A stretch of 64,000 bases of DNA from Aphrocallistes beatrix (taxonomy: Eukaryota; Porifera; Hexactinellida; Sceptrulophora; Aphrocallistidae): positions 2,403,696 to 2,467,695 of the forward strand of contig OY725492.1 in NCBI GenBank assembly GCA_963281255.1, read 5' to 3'. Below the pieces are notes generated by a model. The model was given only the letters and a program-made list of their open reading frames with translations, had not been told where the DNA came from and searched no databases. The translations under genes and the position numbers were made by a program. Shown in pieces: positions 1 through 11,719 of this stretch. Within the stretch, counting starts at the first letter, position 1, and each line of letters opens with the position of its first letter.

Positions 1-1010
1 GTGATTTTATTCGTACTATATATCCACATATAGAAGATAGAATGGCATCTTTTAAGTTTGCGCTTCAATCATTGGCTCATAAATTTTCAAGGTTAAAAAA
101 AGAAAGCAGGAATTAGTATCTAATGAAGAAGAATGCAAAGAGGATTGAGAAAAAAGGAAAAAAGCGAAATTAAGTTATATTTTTCCTGCGGCTAGTAAGA
201 TCGATAAAATTTTTAGATTTAAGATTATGAATAAAATAAATGGTTCATTTAAGATTATGAATAAAATAAATGGTTCAAATTAAAAGAAAACTACTTAAAG
301 AAGATGAGTCTATAGCTCCTAAATTGAAATGTTATAAAACAACTTTAGAATCAGATGTGTTAGCACCAGATCAAATTGAAATTCTGAATGATTTAGATGT
401 ATTAGCATTAGGTAGTATCGAGTTGATATTACCAGATTTTAAACCACCTTCATTAATGGGTCAAACGAAAATTTGAAAAGACTTATAGGTTTAAATATTG
501 TAAACCCAGTTATTTGTAGGAATGATAGTAACTGTAGAACTAATTTGAATGATTTAATTCCATCATTAATGTTTCCGGTTCCAATGGATGGGAATTGTTT
601 ATTTTCGTCCCTTTCTTATTTAATTACAGGAAGCATTGATAACCATCATCAAATGCATTTAGATAATTACTGATAACATGAGTGGTAAATTTAAAGTTAT
701 ATGTGATAAATTCATAAGTAAATATCCTCGATCAGGGATCAACTATCGAAATACAAAAGACTATATAACAAAGTCAAATATGAAGGGAGCGAAAAAATGG
801 GATATTGATTTTGAACTGTTGCCGCAGCCCTAATTTTTAAGACTGATATTTGGGTTTATAGTACAAATGATATGGGAAATAAATGAATGATTTATTCAGG
901 AAAAGGTGCCAGTCTAGATCAAATAATTAAGGCCCCGCCTGCTAATGAAGAATGATCTTTGTAGTATATACGTCATGCGAGTAATCACTGAACCTATAAT
1001 AGCTTTAAAT
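1..1010 (+). pseudogene. MULE-OTU element copy A: transposase C-terminus followed by OTU protease, left-truncated
   Basis: The first about 110 bases read as the C-terminal stretch of the transposase seen in copy B: the DFIRTIYPHIEDRMASFKFA segment aligns with the segment at about 5730-5800. It is followed by decayed coding sequence (270-476) and an OTU-type cysteine protease start at 473-673, where the catalytic block PMDGNCLFSSLS is visible. The frame then breaks near 673. Downstream pieces in other frames still match copy B (RNTKDY..., FKTDIWVYS, then SGKGASL). The order transposase C-terminus then OTU is the same as in copy B, so the pair is a unit, not a chance neighbour. Known of the family: OTU proteases use an Asp-Cys-His triad to cut ubiquitin-like chains; their role in transposons is unknown. 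Clearly non-functional: several frameshifts and stops, and the 5' part lies outside the window. Confidence 0.75.
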
Positions 1011-1126
1011 GGGCGTTAATTCATTTTATAACATTCGTTTTAGAGGGATTTCTTATGTTAAATATTTTATGATAGACACATTTAATTTAGGGCTGTTCAA
1101 ATACATTTACAAAGCAGTATACCTGT

Positions 1127-1590
1127 ACCCGGACTAAAATATTTGAAAACTTCATTACTATTGATTCACATAGAAATATAGTACTGCTAAATTTGGAATA
1201 TTTTTAAGGATTCCTTACTACGGTAAGGGATACAATTAATAAGATTTCAGATTCAAAATATACAAGATACATCGAATTAATCAAAGTAGAGTATTTCTAA
1301 TCAACTAATCATTGCCAACGTTTCAAATTATCAATCAGTACCACAGTGTGCAACATTTCAATTTTGGTGATGAATTATGGCAGGTGGCACAGGTTCATAG
1401 ATTTTGTATTGATGGTGATCAATTTATTTGAAATTTTCAACTATGACTAATTCGAATGTGTACATTTCGAATGAGATAGACTCTTTGTTTCTCTTAGAGT
1501 TAGAATTCATTTTCGTTCATGAAAAGATCCAAATTAGTGCTGGTTGTATGAGGAAGAATGAAGTGTTCAAATTCTGTCCCGCTAGTGGGT
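1127..1590. mobile_element. Tc1-type palindromic MITE (CCGGACAAAAGTATTT family), diverged copy
   Basis: Left end reads ACCCGGACTAAAATATTTG and the right end, inverted, GCGGGACAGAATTTGAACA, matching the ends of the better copies at 55601-56080 and 56263-57282. The interior shares the AATTCGAATGTG... inverted blocks of the family. No coding capacity; the 74-codon open frame inside is not conserved. Confidence 0.5.
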
Positions 1591-1599
1591 GTATTACAT

Positions 1600-1828
1600 T
1601 AACCAGACAAAAGTGTTTGAACACCTCATTTTTCCCATACAACCAGTACTAAAATAGGGTATTTTCATTGAGGGAAACGCATCCAGTCCCTATGAGATTC
1701 CAAGAGTGATTTCAAATTCGAAATCTACACATTCGAATACACCACAGTTGAAGATATCTAACAAATTTATTATCCCAATGGATATAAATATCAACCTGTG
1801 CCACCAGAGGTAATTCATCACCATCATA
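1600..1828 (+). mobile_element. Left half of a second Tc1-type MITE, cut by a Helitron
   Basis: Starts CATTAACCAGACAAAAGTG, the family terminus, and continues with family interior (TTCGAAATCTACACATTCG, then GTGCCACC). It stops exactly where Helitron copy 1 begins at 1829; the right half is not found on the other side. Confidence 0.45.
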
Positions 1829-2325
1829 TCCTCACTGTTAAAACTCGATTAATGTGCATGTGTGTATGTGTGCGTATATATCATATCTATCTATCTGCAA
1901 CGAATTTTTTAAAGAAACACTACCAGGCACATAAAGCTGATTTTTGGCATGTGGGAGTCTTTGGCGATGGCTTCACTAAGTTCTGACCTCAGGCCAAAAT
2001 CTCGATTCATCATGGAATTCTGGCGTCATTGTCACCTTTTTTATAATTTGAAATTTCAGTTTTTCCACTTTAACTAAGCAATTTAAGATGATAAAAGGCT
2101 GAGATTTTAGGAGAATGTGCATATTAATATGCCTCACAAATGATGCAACTATCATCAAAAAATGATGACTCATCACTTTGTTATGACGTCATCACAACGC
2201 ATCAAAATTATAAAAATTGCCAAATTTGGTTATTTTTCGTGCGATATCGATTATAACAGTAGGACAGACGTATTTAGAGATCCTCTAGTGGACACAATGT
2301 GTCCACCAGCCGCACAGCACAATCA
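1829..2325 (+). mobile_element. Non-autonomous Helitron copy 1, 3'-truncated
   Basis: Begins TCCTCACTGTTAAAACTCG preceded by A. It contains the family landmarks: AGCTGATTTTTGGCATGTGG, ATTCTGGCGTCATTGTCAC, the CTCATCACTTTGTTATGACG block and the subterminal hairpin GTGGACACA/TGTGTCCAC. It breaks off in the GC-rich tail before the CTTG terminus. Confidence 0.7.
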
Positions 2326-2869
2326 ATTTAGGAGATTAGTAGAAACAACTTTAGATAGAAACACAGTGACCAGATTTTGATAAAACTCGGAATTTCAAAA
2401 AGTCCGTCGAAGCTGATTTGGAAGGCTATTGCAAATAAAATCAGATCGGAGGAGAGCAATGTGTTTCAATTATTGAATTATGCCAAATTGGCATCGAACT
2501 AACACATATAGGATGTGAATTCTAGAATCGATACATGCTCATTCAGTACGTAGGCGGGGAGGTGGATTTGCCCGAACTCGAAATTTCGCAAGTCAATTCT
2601 CAAAAAAATGAGAAACTTTTTCTTAAAATTTAAACTCAGTAGGGCATTATCATCAAGAAGCCTGACTACAAAGTTTGATAATTAAATTCTTACAGAAAGC
2701 AGACCAAATACTAGTTGGTCAAGCTGTGCTCGGACATATTATATTGTAAGTCATGGAAAAAAAATATTTTAATATTTTATCATGTTGAAAGAGAGCACTA
2801 ATCCTCCTCTTTCGGATGGTACCAGATTTATTTAAATCTGATAATGGGAAAATGGTTAAATCTTTACTC
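2326..2869. other. No gene or recognisable repeat seen
   Basis: AT-rich sequence between Helitron copy 1 and the MULE target duplication. Open frames here are short and not repeated elsewhere in the window. Confidence 0.4.
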
Positions 2870-2878
2870 AAACTGTGC

Positions 2879-3393
2879 ACGAGTGTTATCTTAGCGGCCG
2901 ATTCAGGGGCGGATTCGCATGTCACGTTCAAACATGAATAACTCGTCAAGCATATGTCGTAGATGAAATATAATTACATCATTGTGTAGAAAAGCATTGG
3001 TGCATTCATATTTGATATGTGAAATTTTAATATCCCGCATGATGAGTAAGCAGTGACACTTTTAGTCCATGTCATGTATCTGGTGGAATAACTCAGTAAA
3101 TATGAATGGTAGCAATTAGCCATTTTAACCACATGAAGATAAGCTTTAGTGAACCCCTGAAATCCATTTTCGAGACTAAATTCGCAAAACTGGATGAATG
3201 TCAGGGAGCCAAAATTTGTATTTACTAGTTTGGTAATAGGCATAACTTCATACTGGTATCCAACTAAGATGTGATCTAGACAAACTTAGCTATTTATCCA
3301 TAGTTATCTACGCTCTTGATGAATGTCACTGAATTTGTTTACACAGTCGATGCATAATTCATGGTGAATTCATAATTAATTAAATATTCCTCC
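2879..3393. repeat. Left terminal inverted repeat of MULE copy B
   Basis: Pairs with 9461-9974 in inverted orientation over about 515 bp, with point differences and few indels. The inner limit is the shared block TTAATTAAATATTCCTC. Confidence 0.9.
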
Positions 3394-3621
3394 TTTTTTT
3401 ATTTGATCCCAGCCTAATTAGCATATATAAATATGTTGGGTTTTTTCCGAAATAACATTATTCAAACTTGACGTTTCATACATTTTTGTTTTTCGCATAT
3501 CGCATTTCGCCATTCGCCTTTTGTAATTTGCATTTCGTATTTTGCATTCCGCATTTCACATCGTTCACTTTTTCTTCTATATTTTTCCTCTGACTACTTC
3601 CATAATTCCAAGTCAGAAAAG

Positions 3622-5933
3622 ATGAATAATACGGAGAGTAATACTTTTTGTCAGGCCTTACTCCAATTGGAATACGATTCTTTTGAATCTTTAAATTCAG
3701 CATTAAAAAAGAAAACAGGAGAGCAAGCAATTCTCTTTGGGGGAAAATTTAAATATCGAAGTACGGAGTCAACAGAGAGAGGAAACGCACGTTACTCTAT
3801 ACTAATTGGATGAAGAATCGCGGTCAGAAAAGGACTTAGTAGCTGCTGAAATGTCATCTAAGGGTGAGTTGAACAAGTCCGACAATAAGGTGGAATATCA
3901 AGGGAACGCATATCTTGATAGGAGTGGGAAGATATCTAAGAGTGGAGATAATTATAGTTGTCTTGAGTCAACCCCCATGTTAGATATTCCACAATCTAAT
4001 CAAGAACTGGAACTTGATTGCTTAAACGTTGAAATAACTAATACTAAAAGTGATCGAAATATCAAACGATGCGATAAATCTCCCTAGTATTTCTAATAGG
4101 GAATTTAATTTTACTTTGGGTGAATGGGAAAATATAGCGATGTTACAGGGCAACCGAGCTATCTTTTCGAGGGATTGGACCAATGCCTTTAATGCTAAGA
4201 TCGAAGATAAATTTGTTTGTGTTATTTACTTTAAATAAAAAAAAATAGGTAAAATTAATAGTAGGAAAAGCAATACTTGTTTTTTCACTGCTCATGCAGA
4301 ATGCAAGTCTTCTAATTGTCTTGGTTTTAAATTTACAATACAGAATGAACTGTTTACCTCTCTGCCTGTTAACACTACTGTCAATTACGAAGTATTGGGT
4401 ACATTATCCCTTGAGCAGTCAAATGTGGACATTCAAGAAAATTGTCGAAGATTGCAGGTAGCCTCTAATTTAACTGATAAATCAGTTGGTAACTACTTTT
4501 ATGAACAGTTTCCCCATCCCAATTGTGAGAGCACTGCGTTATCTTTTGGTAACTTTAACAATGTAAGAAGTGCCTGCGTCCTGAGGAAGGATAAGTTTGA
4601 TTTGTCTTGTCTTCAAAGGTTTTCTAACGATAATTGGAGCGAACTTTCTGGTTCACAGGAATATTATAGAAATATTACAGTTAATAATATACTTCGAGGG
4701 TACATCCAGTCTTTAGGCCATGATCCGTTCATAGTTCATATGTATTCTCAAGATCAAATTCAAGTTTTGAATCATTTTAAGGGTAAGGAAGTAATTGTGC
4801 ATTTAGATTCTACCGGGTCTATTATTAGAAAAATAAACTCTAGCCAAAAGCGTGTTTTTTATTATGCATTGACCATTCGTCACCCTGAGGTCACAACCAG
4901 CTCTTTCCATTAGCTGAAATGAGTAGTTCAGCCCATTCTTCTGCAGAAATATCTTATTTCTTACATAAATGGTCTCTTGACTCAAAAAAGGTCTTAAGTA
5001 GAGAAATTAATATTGGCCATGCACAGAGATTGATTATAGCTGGGCCCTTATTTAGAGTGTTTGTAACGCTTTTATTAAATCTGATATTTTCACATACTTG
5101 GAGAATTGTTGGAAGTTATTATTTAGTCAGGAGGAGGTTTGTATGCAATTCGCCGTTATTGTTCACTTGTGCTCCGCTCACCTAATGAATGGAATAGCTT
5201 TTAATGTTATCTAAACCAGTTCGAAAATTGTTTCTTCATACTACTATATATAGGATATACCGTATGATAAATTGTACTCAAATGCTAAATTTAGATAATG
5301 TTGAGAAGCATATACAAAATTTAGAATCATTAATTAGTTATAGTAAAAGTTGCGATGATGAATATGTTGAACCCGAGGATAGTAATGATTTGACATCTTT
5401 TGTGGAAAATGAGGGTAAAACCTATCGCGATAAATCCCCATTTGGGAAGCATTTTGACACAATTTATGAGAAGTGTAAATCCGAAATTTTACTTTTGAAT
5501 GAGAAACCTTGTTTGGAAGCCTACCCTTGTTATAACCCGAAATTATTGAATATCTACTTACCCATTATATGGCTATAATTCCACTATGGTCAGGCATTAT
5601 TTAGGATTTGATTCCTGTGAATCCGATGTTTACATGAGTCATTATAGTAATGCAATTGTAGAAAATTGGATGCGTATAGTAAAGATAGATATATTAAATT
5701 CTCGTACTGGTTTAAGACCAGGGGATCTGATAAGGATTATGTATCTTAACATAATTAAAAGATTAGCAGCTTTTTGCTTTGCTTTTCATCCTAGAGCTAA
5801 GAAGGTATTCAAAAGTTATAAGCGTAAAAGAGATCCTTCTGAGGAAGAGAATTGTCAGGAGGAATGGCAGAGAAGAAGTAAGAAGAAATGTAATAGCTAT
5901 TTAGTATCGAAATCCATGTTTTTCTCAAATTAG
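3622..5933 (+). pseudogene. Mutator-like (D-D-CxxH-E) transposase, frameshifted
   Basis: Reading pieces at 3622-3813, 3806-4087, 4050-4238, 4395-4913, 4919-5185, 5204-5578 and 5586-5933 lie in changing frames but form one protein. The best-preserved block (172 aa at 4395) ends in VHLDSTGSIIRK, whose Asp codon 4806-4808 is the likely first catalytic residue. The second is in EIDYSWALI (Asp codon 5032-5034), the zinc-like CSAH is at 5170-5181, and the Glu is in AIVENWMRIVKIDIL (codon 5661-5663). This D-D-CxxH-E order is that of MULE transposases. The C-terminus is basic (KSYKRKRD...). Copy C (45.2-46.1 kb) repeats the same motifs, confirming the alignment. The start is taken as the first ATG after the left TIR; an upstream start or intron cannot be excluded. 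At least five frame breaks. Confidence 0.8.
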
Positions 5934-6300
5934 ATCATTAGTAAATAAACAAAATAAATTAAAATTAGATTCAGGTAATGACATAAATGAAACTGAAAAA
6001 AAGAAATGTAAAATTAGTGTAGATAAAATGAAAAAACAAAGCTAAAATTTGTACCTAGGTTGCGTCAGAGATTATCTGATTTGAAAAAACGCGACTTTTC
6101 TGTGTCACGAATCAGTGATAATATCGACAGAGACGCTGCCGATATTATCACTGATTCAGATCTTGTAGAACAAGATATTTTACGTTTAAAGTAGCCTCCC
6201 TTCCGCCCGCCAAATAAAGACTGGCAAAAAAGTATTTGTAGTAAATGGAATATTTTGGTTTCTAATTAATTTAATTCTTCATTATAAAATCGATCCTCAG

Positions 6301-6770
6301 TTGGATCAACAAGATCTTAGAGATTGTAAACCTTGTGTTGTTGAAAAAATAGTGGGTGATGGAAATTGTTACTTTCGAGCTCTTTCGTTTATCCTTATTG
6401 GTAGTCAGGAAAATCATTTTAATTTACACACAATTATAGTTAATAACAGGTTAGGTAGATTAAAAAATAGTTGTGACGCCTTTTTAAGGACTAAATATGT
6501 TTACCAGCAAAGTAACTATAGAAGTGTAAAGGATTGGGTAAATAAGACAGGGATGGATAAGAATGGGAAGTGGGCAACGGATTTGGAAGTATTTGCAACA
6601 GCATTACTTTTTGAAACCGATATATGGGTATATTTAGGACCTGAAGGTACACGCTAGATTGGAATTTCTGGTAAAGGGAAAAAATTAAATGAATGTCTCG
6701 ATTGTCCCTCTATATTTAGATTTATCTACAAAATACTGGTTGTCATTATGAACCTGTTTTGTCTGTTAAT
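6301..6770 (+). pseudogene. OTU-domain cysteine protease of the MULE element
   Basis: About 118 codons remain open from 6301, starting before the block VEKIVGDGNCYFRALSFIL. Here the catalytic Asp codon is 6358-6360 and the Cys codon 6367-6369. After a stop at 6655 the frame continues (SGKGKKLNECL). After one further shift it reads IYLQNTGCHYEPVL, whose His codon 6744-6746 completes the Asp-Cys-His triad typical of OTU enzymes. The middle part (KWATDLEVFATALLFETDIW) matches the OTU fold region between Cys and His. Copy A has the same protein. It lies about 370 bp downstream of the transposase on the same strand, so it was probably a second gene of the element or a C-terminal domain now separated by decay. 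Its substrate cannot be told. Confidence 0.8.
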
Positions 6771-7066
6771 AATATGTAATCCAATTCTTCAATTAAGCCA
6801 ATTAAATAGATTCAACTTCTATATATGACTTTATTTTATTTTGTATATGTGCTGTTGTTGTCATTGTTATTGTTTTTATTTTGTATTCATGTTATTTTTG
6901 TTTTTTCTTTTCACCTCTTCATAGCACTTAGTGTTCTTTATCAAAGCAATCAACTCATTCTCATTTGTTGTCATAACCTGGAAGTGTAGAGTGCGTCAAA
7001 CACACATTTCTAAAGAATGTACCACACAAGAAGTTCCTATTTTCCACAAATCAACATAGTCTATTT

Positions 7067-7495
7067 CAGAGGCAGCGCCAGGACGCCGCCACTGGGGGGG
7101 CACCTTGGGGGCACAAATCATTTCCAGTGGGGCACCAACATTTTTGGGGTACAGATTATCCGCCAATGAGAACTAATCATTAAAGACATTTGTAGCAGCA
7201 ATTGATTTATTTATATTTGCATGAAATTATAAATACGTACTTATATAAGTGCGATTCTACGATTTCCTAGTTTTACGAAGTCATCCACGATGAAATCCAT
7301 GTTGATTCGGGACGATCTTTCTCTGTTTATTGATAAAGTTCCAAGGTCTCCCAGCCTGTCATCGTCCATGACACTGCGTGAATGTCTTTCTTACTGAAAA
7401 TGCCTACGTTTCAGCTCATTTGGACACAAATGAATGACGCATGTATTCCTGTCAGAAATTGGTGCCCCCCCTGCCCCCCCCTGGCGCCGCCACTG
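7067..7495. mobile_element. hAT-type MITE with perfect 8-bp target duplication
   Basis: Ends CAGAGGCAGCGCCAGG and, inverted, CAGTGGCGGCGCCAGGG. Flanked by GTCTATTT at 7059-7066 and 7496-7503. The TIRs resemble those of the coding hAT element at 19360-22350 (CAGTGGCAGCGCC), a possible source of transposase. No coding capacity. Confidence 0.88.
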
Positions 7496-8210
7496 GTCTA
7501 TTTATATATCAAATATTTGACTTGCCCGAAATTTGGAACCAACAAACATATGGTGATTCACGCATACATAATTACACTTCAGATTTCTAACAAGGGAAAT
7601 TAGACAATTTACTCGCTCAAAATGGAAGTGCATTACAATAATAACACTGGCAGGGTGCTATACTTGTATATTTTAATTAGTCAATAGCTTAGTCCAGAAC
7701 CTCAATTGAATTGACTTTATTAATCAGAGTTATTTTAAGCATATTAATAAAGATAGTAAATTTACAATGACAATTATTATTCATTATTTATCAAAAAGAC
7801 AAAGCCGTGTGGTAAATACTTGTTAAATTCATTATAGTGGAACAAAATCACCTGATAAGTTTATTAGCAAGTATTTGTTTACTATTGATGCACGTTATAC
7901 AAAATTAGTTTATAATATGTCCTAAAGCGAATAATGAAAATATTAAAATCGGGAGCGATTCCAATTTCTATTTTGACATTATGAGGCCTTATTTACGAAA
8001 TTTCAACATTTAGGTTGACTGAATATGACCCAAGGTCTTGAGAAGTTCTTGCCTTAACCTGTGTAATTGTGAAATTGGAATTCTGTTTTCCATTGCTTGA
8101 ATTTTATGTAATCAGTGTATGACAAGGCTGTCCAAACCCTATCCCCTCGGGCAGCCACATTCCATGATTGGGATCGCGGGACGCAATATAAATGTAGATT
8201 CAGAAGTTAA

Positions 8211-9055
8211 TCCTTACTATTAAAACTCGATTAATGTTAGTTTGTGCATATATGCATATATATACAATGAGCAGACAAAAGTATTTCAACACTTGATTCT
8301 TTCGCTACAAATAATACTAAATCGGAGTATTTCATGAAGGGCAATATGTTCAAATTCAAAGAGATACTAAAAATCTGATTTCAGATTCGAAATCTACACA
8401 TTCGAATTAGTCATAGTTGAACATAACTAATAAATTACCTAAATCAATGAACAATCTTATCAGCCTGAGCCACCATAGGTAATTCATTGCCATCATGTAT
8501 AATGGTCAAAATGGGTGTATGTGGCATAAAGTGGCACTGATTGATAGTTACAAAAAGTTAGGAATGAATGATTAATTAGAAAAATTAACCTGTGACTAAT
8601 TTGAATGCGTATTATTCGAATCTTTTTGGCTATGGCTCAACTAAGTTCTGAGCTCAGAGCAAAATGTCGACTCATCATGGAATTATGACGTCATTGTCAC
8701 ATTTTTAAAAGTTAAGCAATACAGTTATTCTAGCATTACTCAGCCATTTTCGACGAGAGAAGGCTGAAATTTTAATACAATATGTATATTAATATACCTC
8801 ACATATGATGCAACTATCACCAAAAAATGCTGAGTCATCACTCTGTTATGACGTCATCATTACGCATCAAAACTTTTAAAATTGACAAATTCAGTGATTT
8901 TTTCGTGCGATATCGATAATAACAGTAGGACAGGCGTGTTTGGGGATATTATCTCCCTTATAATTAATCAATGTGACACCAGGCGACCGAAGGGAGCTTC
9001 CGACGGACACTTTGTGTCCGCCAGCCGCGCAGCGCAAGCAAGCGAAGCGCACTTG
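8211..9055 (+). mobile_element. Helitron copy 2, split by a MITE fragment
   Basis: 5' end TCCTTACTATTAAAACTCG preceded by A. The Helitron sequence resumes at about 8628 (TTTTTGGCTATGGCTC) and runs through the GGACAC/GTGTCC hairpin to ...GCGCACTTG at 9055, followed by T. About 140 bp of Helitron between the two parts are lost. Confidence 0.8.
8269..8627. mobile_element. Tc1-type MITE fragment inside Helitron copy 2
   Basis: Begins near GAGCAGACAAAAGTATTTC and carries the family interior with inverted ATTCGAATTAGTC / GACTAATTTGAATGC blocks. The right terminus is missing, so insertion was followed by deletion. Confidence 0.5.
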
Positions 9056-9150
9056 TAGAAAATATTATGGCAATTATTTCTCAAATGATTAATAAAAATA
9101 GCTTATTTTTTAAATATATCAGTCAGTGAACTGAGGACAAAACTATCTAA

Positions 9151-9363
9151 TTATCTTTCTTCAACTCGTCTAGACACTATTGAGTTCAAGGGATTTTCTC
9201 GAGACTGTTTGCAATACCTGTCTCGGAAATCCATTAACCTGCATATTTTGCATACCCTCCCGTGCGCGGTTTGGTAGTGGCTACGGATATTATTACCTTG
9301 TATGCGGAGAATACTAGCACAAATCAAGCATTGGGTGTTTCCCAAGATCATACCTGACAACAC
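9151..9363 (-). pseudogene. C2H2 zinc-finger protein fragment
   Basis: Seventy codons with CLIC-x13-H-x4-H (the block ending IRSHYQTAH) followed by VCKICRLM, i.e. one finger and the start of a second cysteine pair. Fingers of this spacing occur in host C2H2 proteins and in transposase N-termini; I cannot choose. It lies between Helitron copy 2 and the right TIR of MULE copy B, on the strand opposite to the transposase, and no similar sequence is seen in copies A or C. It could be captured host sequence or a remnant of a MULE-encoded DNA-binding part. Confidence 0.4.
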
Positions 9364-9460
9364 TTTTAGAGCATTTCGCAGAATTTTAACAGGAAATCCT
9401 TATACTATAATAATAATCTTAACAATTTTATTCGTAATAATAAATTTGGTCTGTTCTTAC

Positions 9461-9974
9461 GAGGAATATTTAATTAATCATGAATTTACCAGGAATTATG
9501 CATCGATTGTATAAACAAATTCAGTGACATTCATCAAGAGCGTAGATAACTATGGATAAATAGCTAAGTTTGTCTAGATCACATCCTAGTTGGATACCAG
9601 TATGAAGTTATGTCTATTACTAAACTAGTAAATACAAATTTTGGCTCCCAGACGTTCATCCAGTTTTACGAATTTAGTCTCGAAAATGGATTTCAGGGGT
9701 GCAGTCAAGCTCACTTTCATGTGGTTAAAATGGCTAATTGCTATCATTCATATTTACTGAGTTATTCCATCAGATACGTGGCATGGACTAAAAGTGTCAC
9801 TGCTTACTCATCATGCGGGATATTAAAAATTCGCACATCAAATATGAATGCATCAATGCTCTTCTACACAATGATGTAATTAGATTTCATCTACGACATA
9901 TGCTTGCTGAGTTATTCATGTTTGAACGTGACATGCGAATCCGCCGCTGAATCGGCTGCTAAGAGAACACTTGT
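9461..9974. repeat. Right terminal inverted repeat of MULE copy B
   Basis: Inverted partner of 2879-3393. An 89-codon open frame exists in both arms, but about 15 residues differ between them, so it shows no sign of protein-level constraint. Confidence 0.9.
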
Positions 9975-10176
9975 AAACTGTGCTCAGTCGAATATTGCGT
10001 CAATTCACACTCGTGGCATAATTAAGCCAAACTGTACAGTAGTAGGAAACTGGATTTGCTAATTTTCAGTTTAGATAGCTCGCATCAATATTCTACTTAT
10101 ATGTGCGATTTTTAACAAATGTACACTGCCATGTCAGTGTCGTAGCTACAAATACAGCCCATTTTACTTCAAATTA

Positions 10177-10534
10177 CAGTCGAACCTGCTATAACGGCCA
10201 CTCTATATAATGGTCACCTGTCTATAGCGATCACCAATGAACAGTCCCGTCCAAAATTCCATAATATTGAACCTGTGTATAGCGGTCACCTGCTCAACGC
10301 GGCCACCCATTTGCAGTTCCTTACTGACCCTAAAACTGTCTATAACGGCCACTACTTGTCTATAACGGCCATTACCTGTCTATAACGGCTATCCCTCATT
10401 TTTTCACTTTTTTATGTGTAAAACTTATATTTATTGCACTACGTTTATTCCTTTTGGGGATTGAGACAATCACTTGTATATAACGGCCAATTTTGTCCAT
10501 TCCCTTGGGTGGCCGTTATATACAGGTTCCACTG
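10177..10534. mobile_element. pogo/Tigger-type MITE, TA target
   Basis: Ends CAGTCGAACCTGCTATAACG and, inverted, CAGTGGAACCTGTATATAAC. TA lies on both sides (10175-10176, 10535-10536). The interior is a degenerate series of TCTATAACGGCCAC repeats. Confidence 0.75.
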
Positions 10535-10706
10535 TATATAGATCTATAGAATGACAACGGTTATCTGGCAGTGTTCATAATATGGACCGCAGGATCTTAT
10601 TCATACATCTCGAAAGATACCTTTAATATTTTCCAAGAAATGGATTAGTTTTGATTTCCTCGAGGGAGTGATCATTACCAGTAATAACATGAGACAAGGA
10701 ACAAAA

Positions 10707-10918
10707 ACTGCCAGGCACAGAAAGCTGATTTTTGGCATGTGGGAGTATTTTGGCCATGGCTCCACTAAGTTCTTACCTCAGACGAAGATGTAAACAGATC
10801 AAAGAATTATGACGTCATTGTCACTTTTATTATAATTAGAAATTTCAGGCTATAACTCAGCCATTTTAGGGGATATAATGCTAAAATTTTACAGAATGTG
10901 TATATATTAATATCTAAA
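10707..10918 (+). mobile_element. Helitron fragment, copy 3
   Basis: Internal family sequence from AACTGCCAGGCACAGAAAGC to TGTATATATTAATATC. Both termini are missing. Confidence 0.65.
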
Positions 10919-11154
10919 TCTAAGAAGGAGAGTAAATGAATTGAAAGATTATAGAATAAGAAATTTTAGTGCGGAGAACATGAATCTAATGCTAAATTGC
11001 GTATATCTGTCACTGATTAAATGCTATCGCCTGATAAATATAATAGCAAATTGTATTATTAGTATTTGTATGGGAATATCCCTCCGTTAACACTGGAATG
11101 CGTCGCGTAATTTCCGATTTAAGGCATTTTCGGGGGAAGCCAGAAACTTCGCTC

Positions 11155-11235
11155 ATAGGGCCACTGTTTAAATGGGTCAGCCGCTTAATCGGGCCACTTT
11201 TGGCAGGACCGGAATAGCTCTCACACATAGAGGTA
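11155..11235. mobile_element. pogo-type MITE fragment
   Basis: Matches the middle of the MITE at 23649-23837 (GGGTCAGCCGCTTAATCGGG, then GACCGGAATAGCTC). It ends at the start of the next Helitron fragment. Confidence 0.55.
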
Positions 11236-11564
11236 TGTAACGAATTGATTGAAGAAACTGCCAGGAACAGAAAGCTGATTTTTGGAATGTGGGAGTATTT
11301 TGGCTATGGCTCAACTAAGTTCTGAGCTCAGAGCAAAATGTCGACTCATCATGGAATTATGACGTCATTGTCACATTTTTAAAAGTTAAGCAATACAGTT
11401 ATTCGAGCATAACTGATTTTTTCGTGCGATATCGATTATAACAGTAGGACAGATGTATTTAGAGATGTTATTTCCCTTATAATTAATCAATTGTGACCAC
11501 AGGTGCCTCCGGCGGACACAAAGTGTCCGCCAGCCGCGCAGCGCAAGCAAGCGAACCGCGCATG
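11236..11564 (+). mobile_element. Helitron copy 4, 5'-truncated with internal deletion
   Basis: Starts at the GTAACGAATTGATTGAAG block. It jumps from GTTATTCGAGCATAACT directly to GATTTTTTCGTGCGATATC, losing about 140 bp, and ends ...CCGCGCATG followed by T. Confidence 0.7.
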
Positions 11565-11719
11565 TAAATAGATAAAATCCAAGCCATCCGAGGGATGTGT
11601 ACGAACACCTTGGTAGGGCAGTGATACCCCGTGAAGTGCAAGTTGTCGCGGATATCCGAGAGAGCCCAGCAAAATCAGTTTACAACTGGATGAATCCACA
11701 AACGTATCAAACAATTCGC

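Larger units (their letters stand above)
2879..9974 (+). mobile_element. MULE-type transposon carrying a transposase and an OTU protease (copy B)
   Basis: Element of 7096 bp. The termini are ACGAGTGTTATCTTAGC on the left and, inverted, ACAAGTGTTCTCTTAGC on the right. They are flanked by perfect 9-bp direct repeats AAACTGTGC at 2870-2878 and 9975-9983. The terminal inverted repeats are about 515 bp. Inside, in order: transposase (3622-5933), OTU protease (6301-about 6770), a nested hAT MITE with its own target duplication (7067-7495), a nested Helitron (8211-9055) and a minus-strand zinc-finger scrap (9151-9363). A 9-bp duplication, long TIRs and a D-D-CxxH-E transposase are together diagnostic of the Mutator-like superfamily. 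Removing the two nested elements leaves roughly 5.8 kb. All genes are broken, so the copy is dead. Confidence 0.88.

Noticed and set aside
2974-3243. 89-codon frame conserved in both MULE TIRs (also 9610-9879)
   Set aside because: The arms are repeats, so conservation is expected. The differences are mostly amino-acid changing, so there is no sign of protein selection.
11487-11714. 75-codon frame over a Helitron tail
   Set aside because: The frame comes from the GC-rich Helitron terminus, repeated in other copies in other frames.
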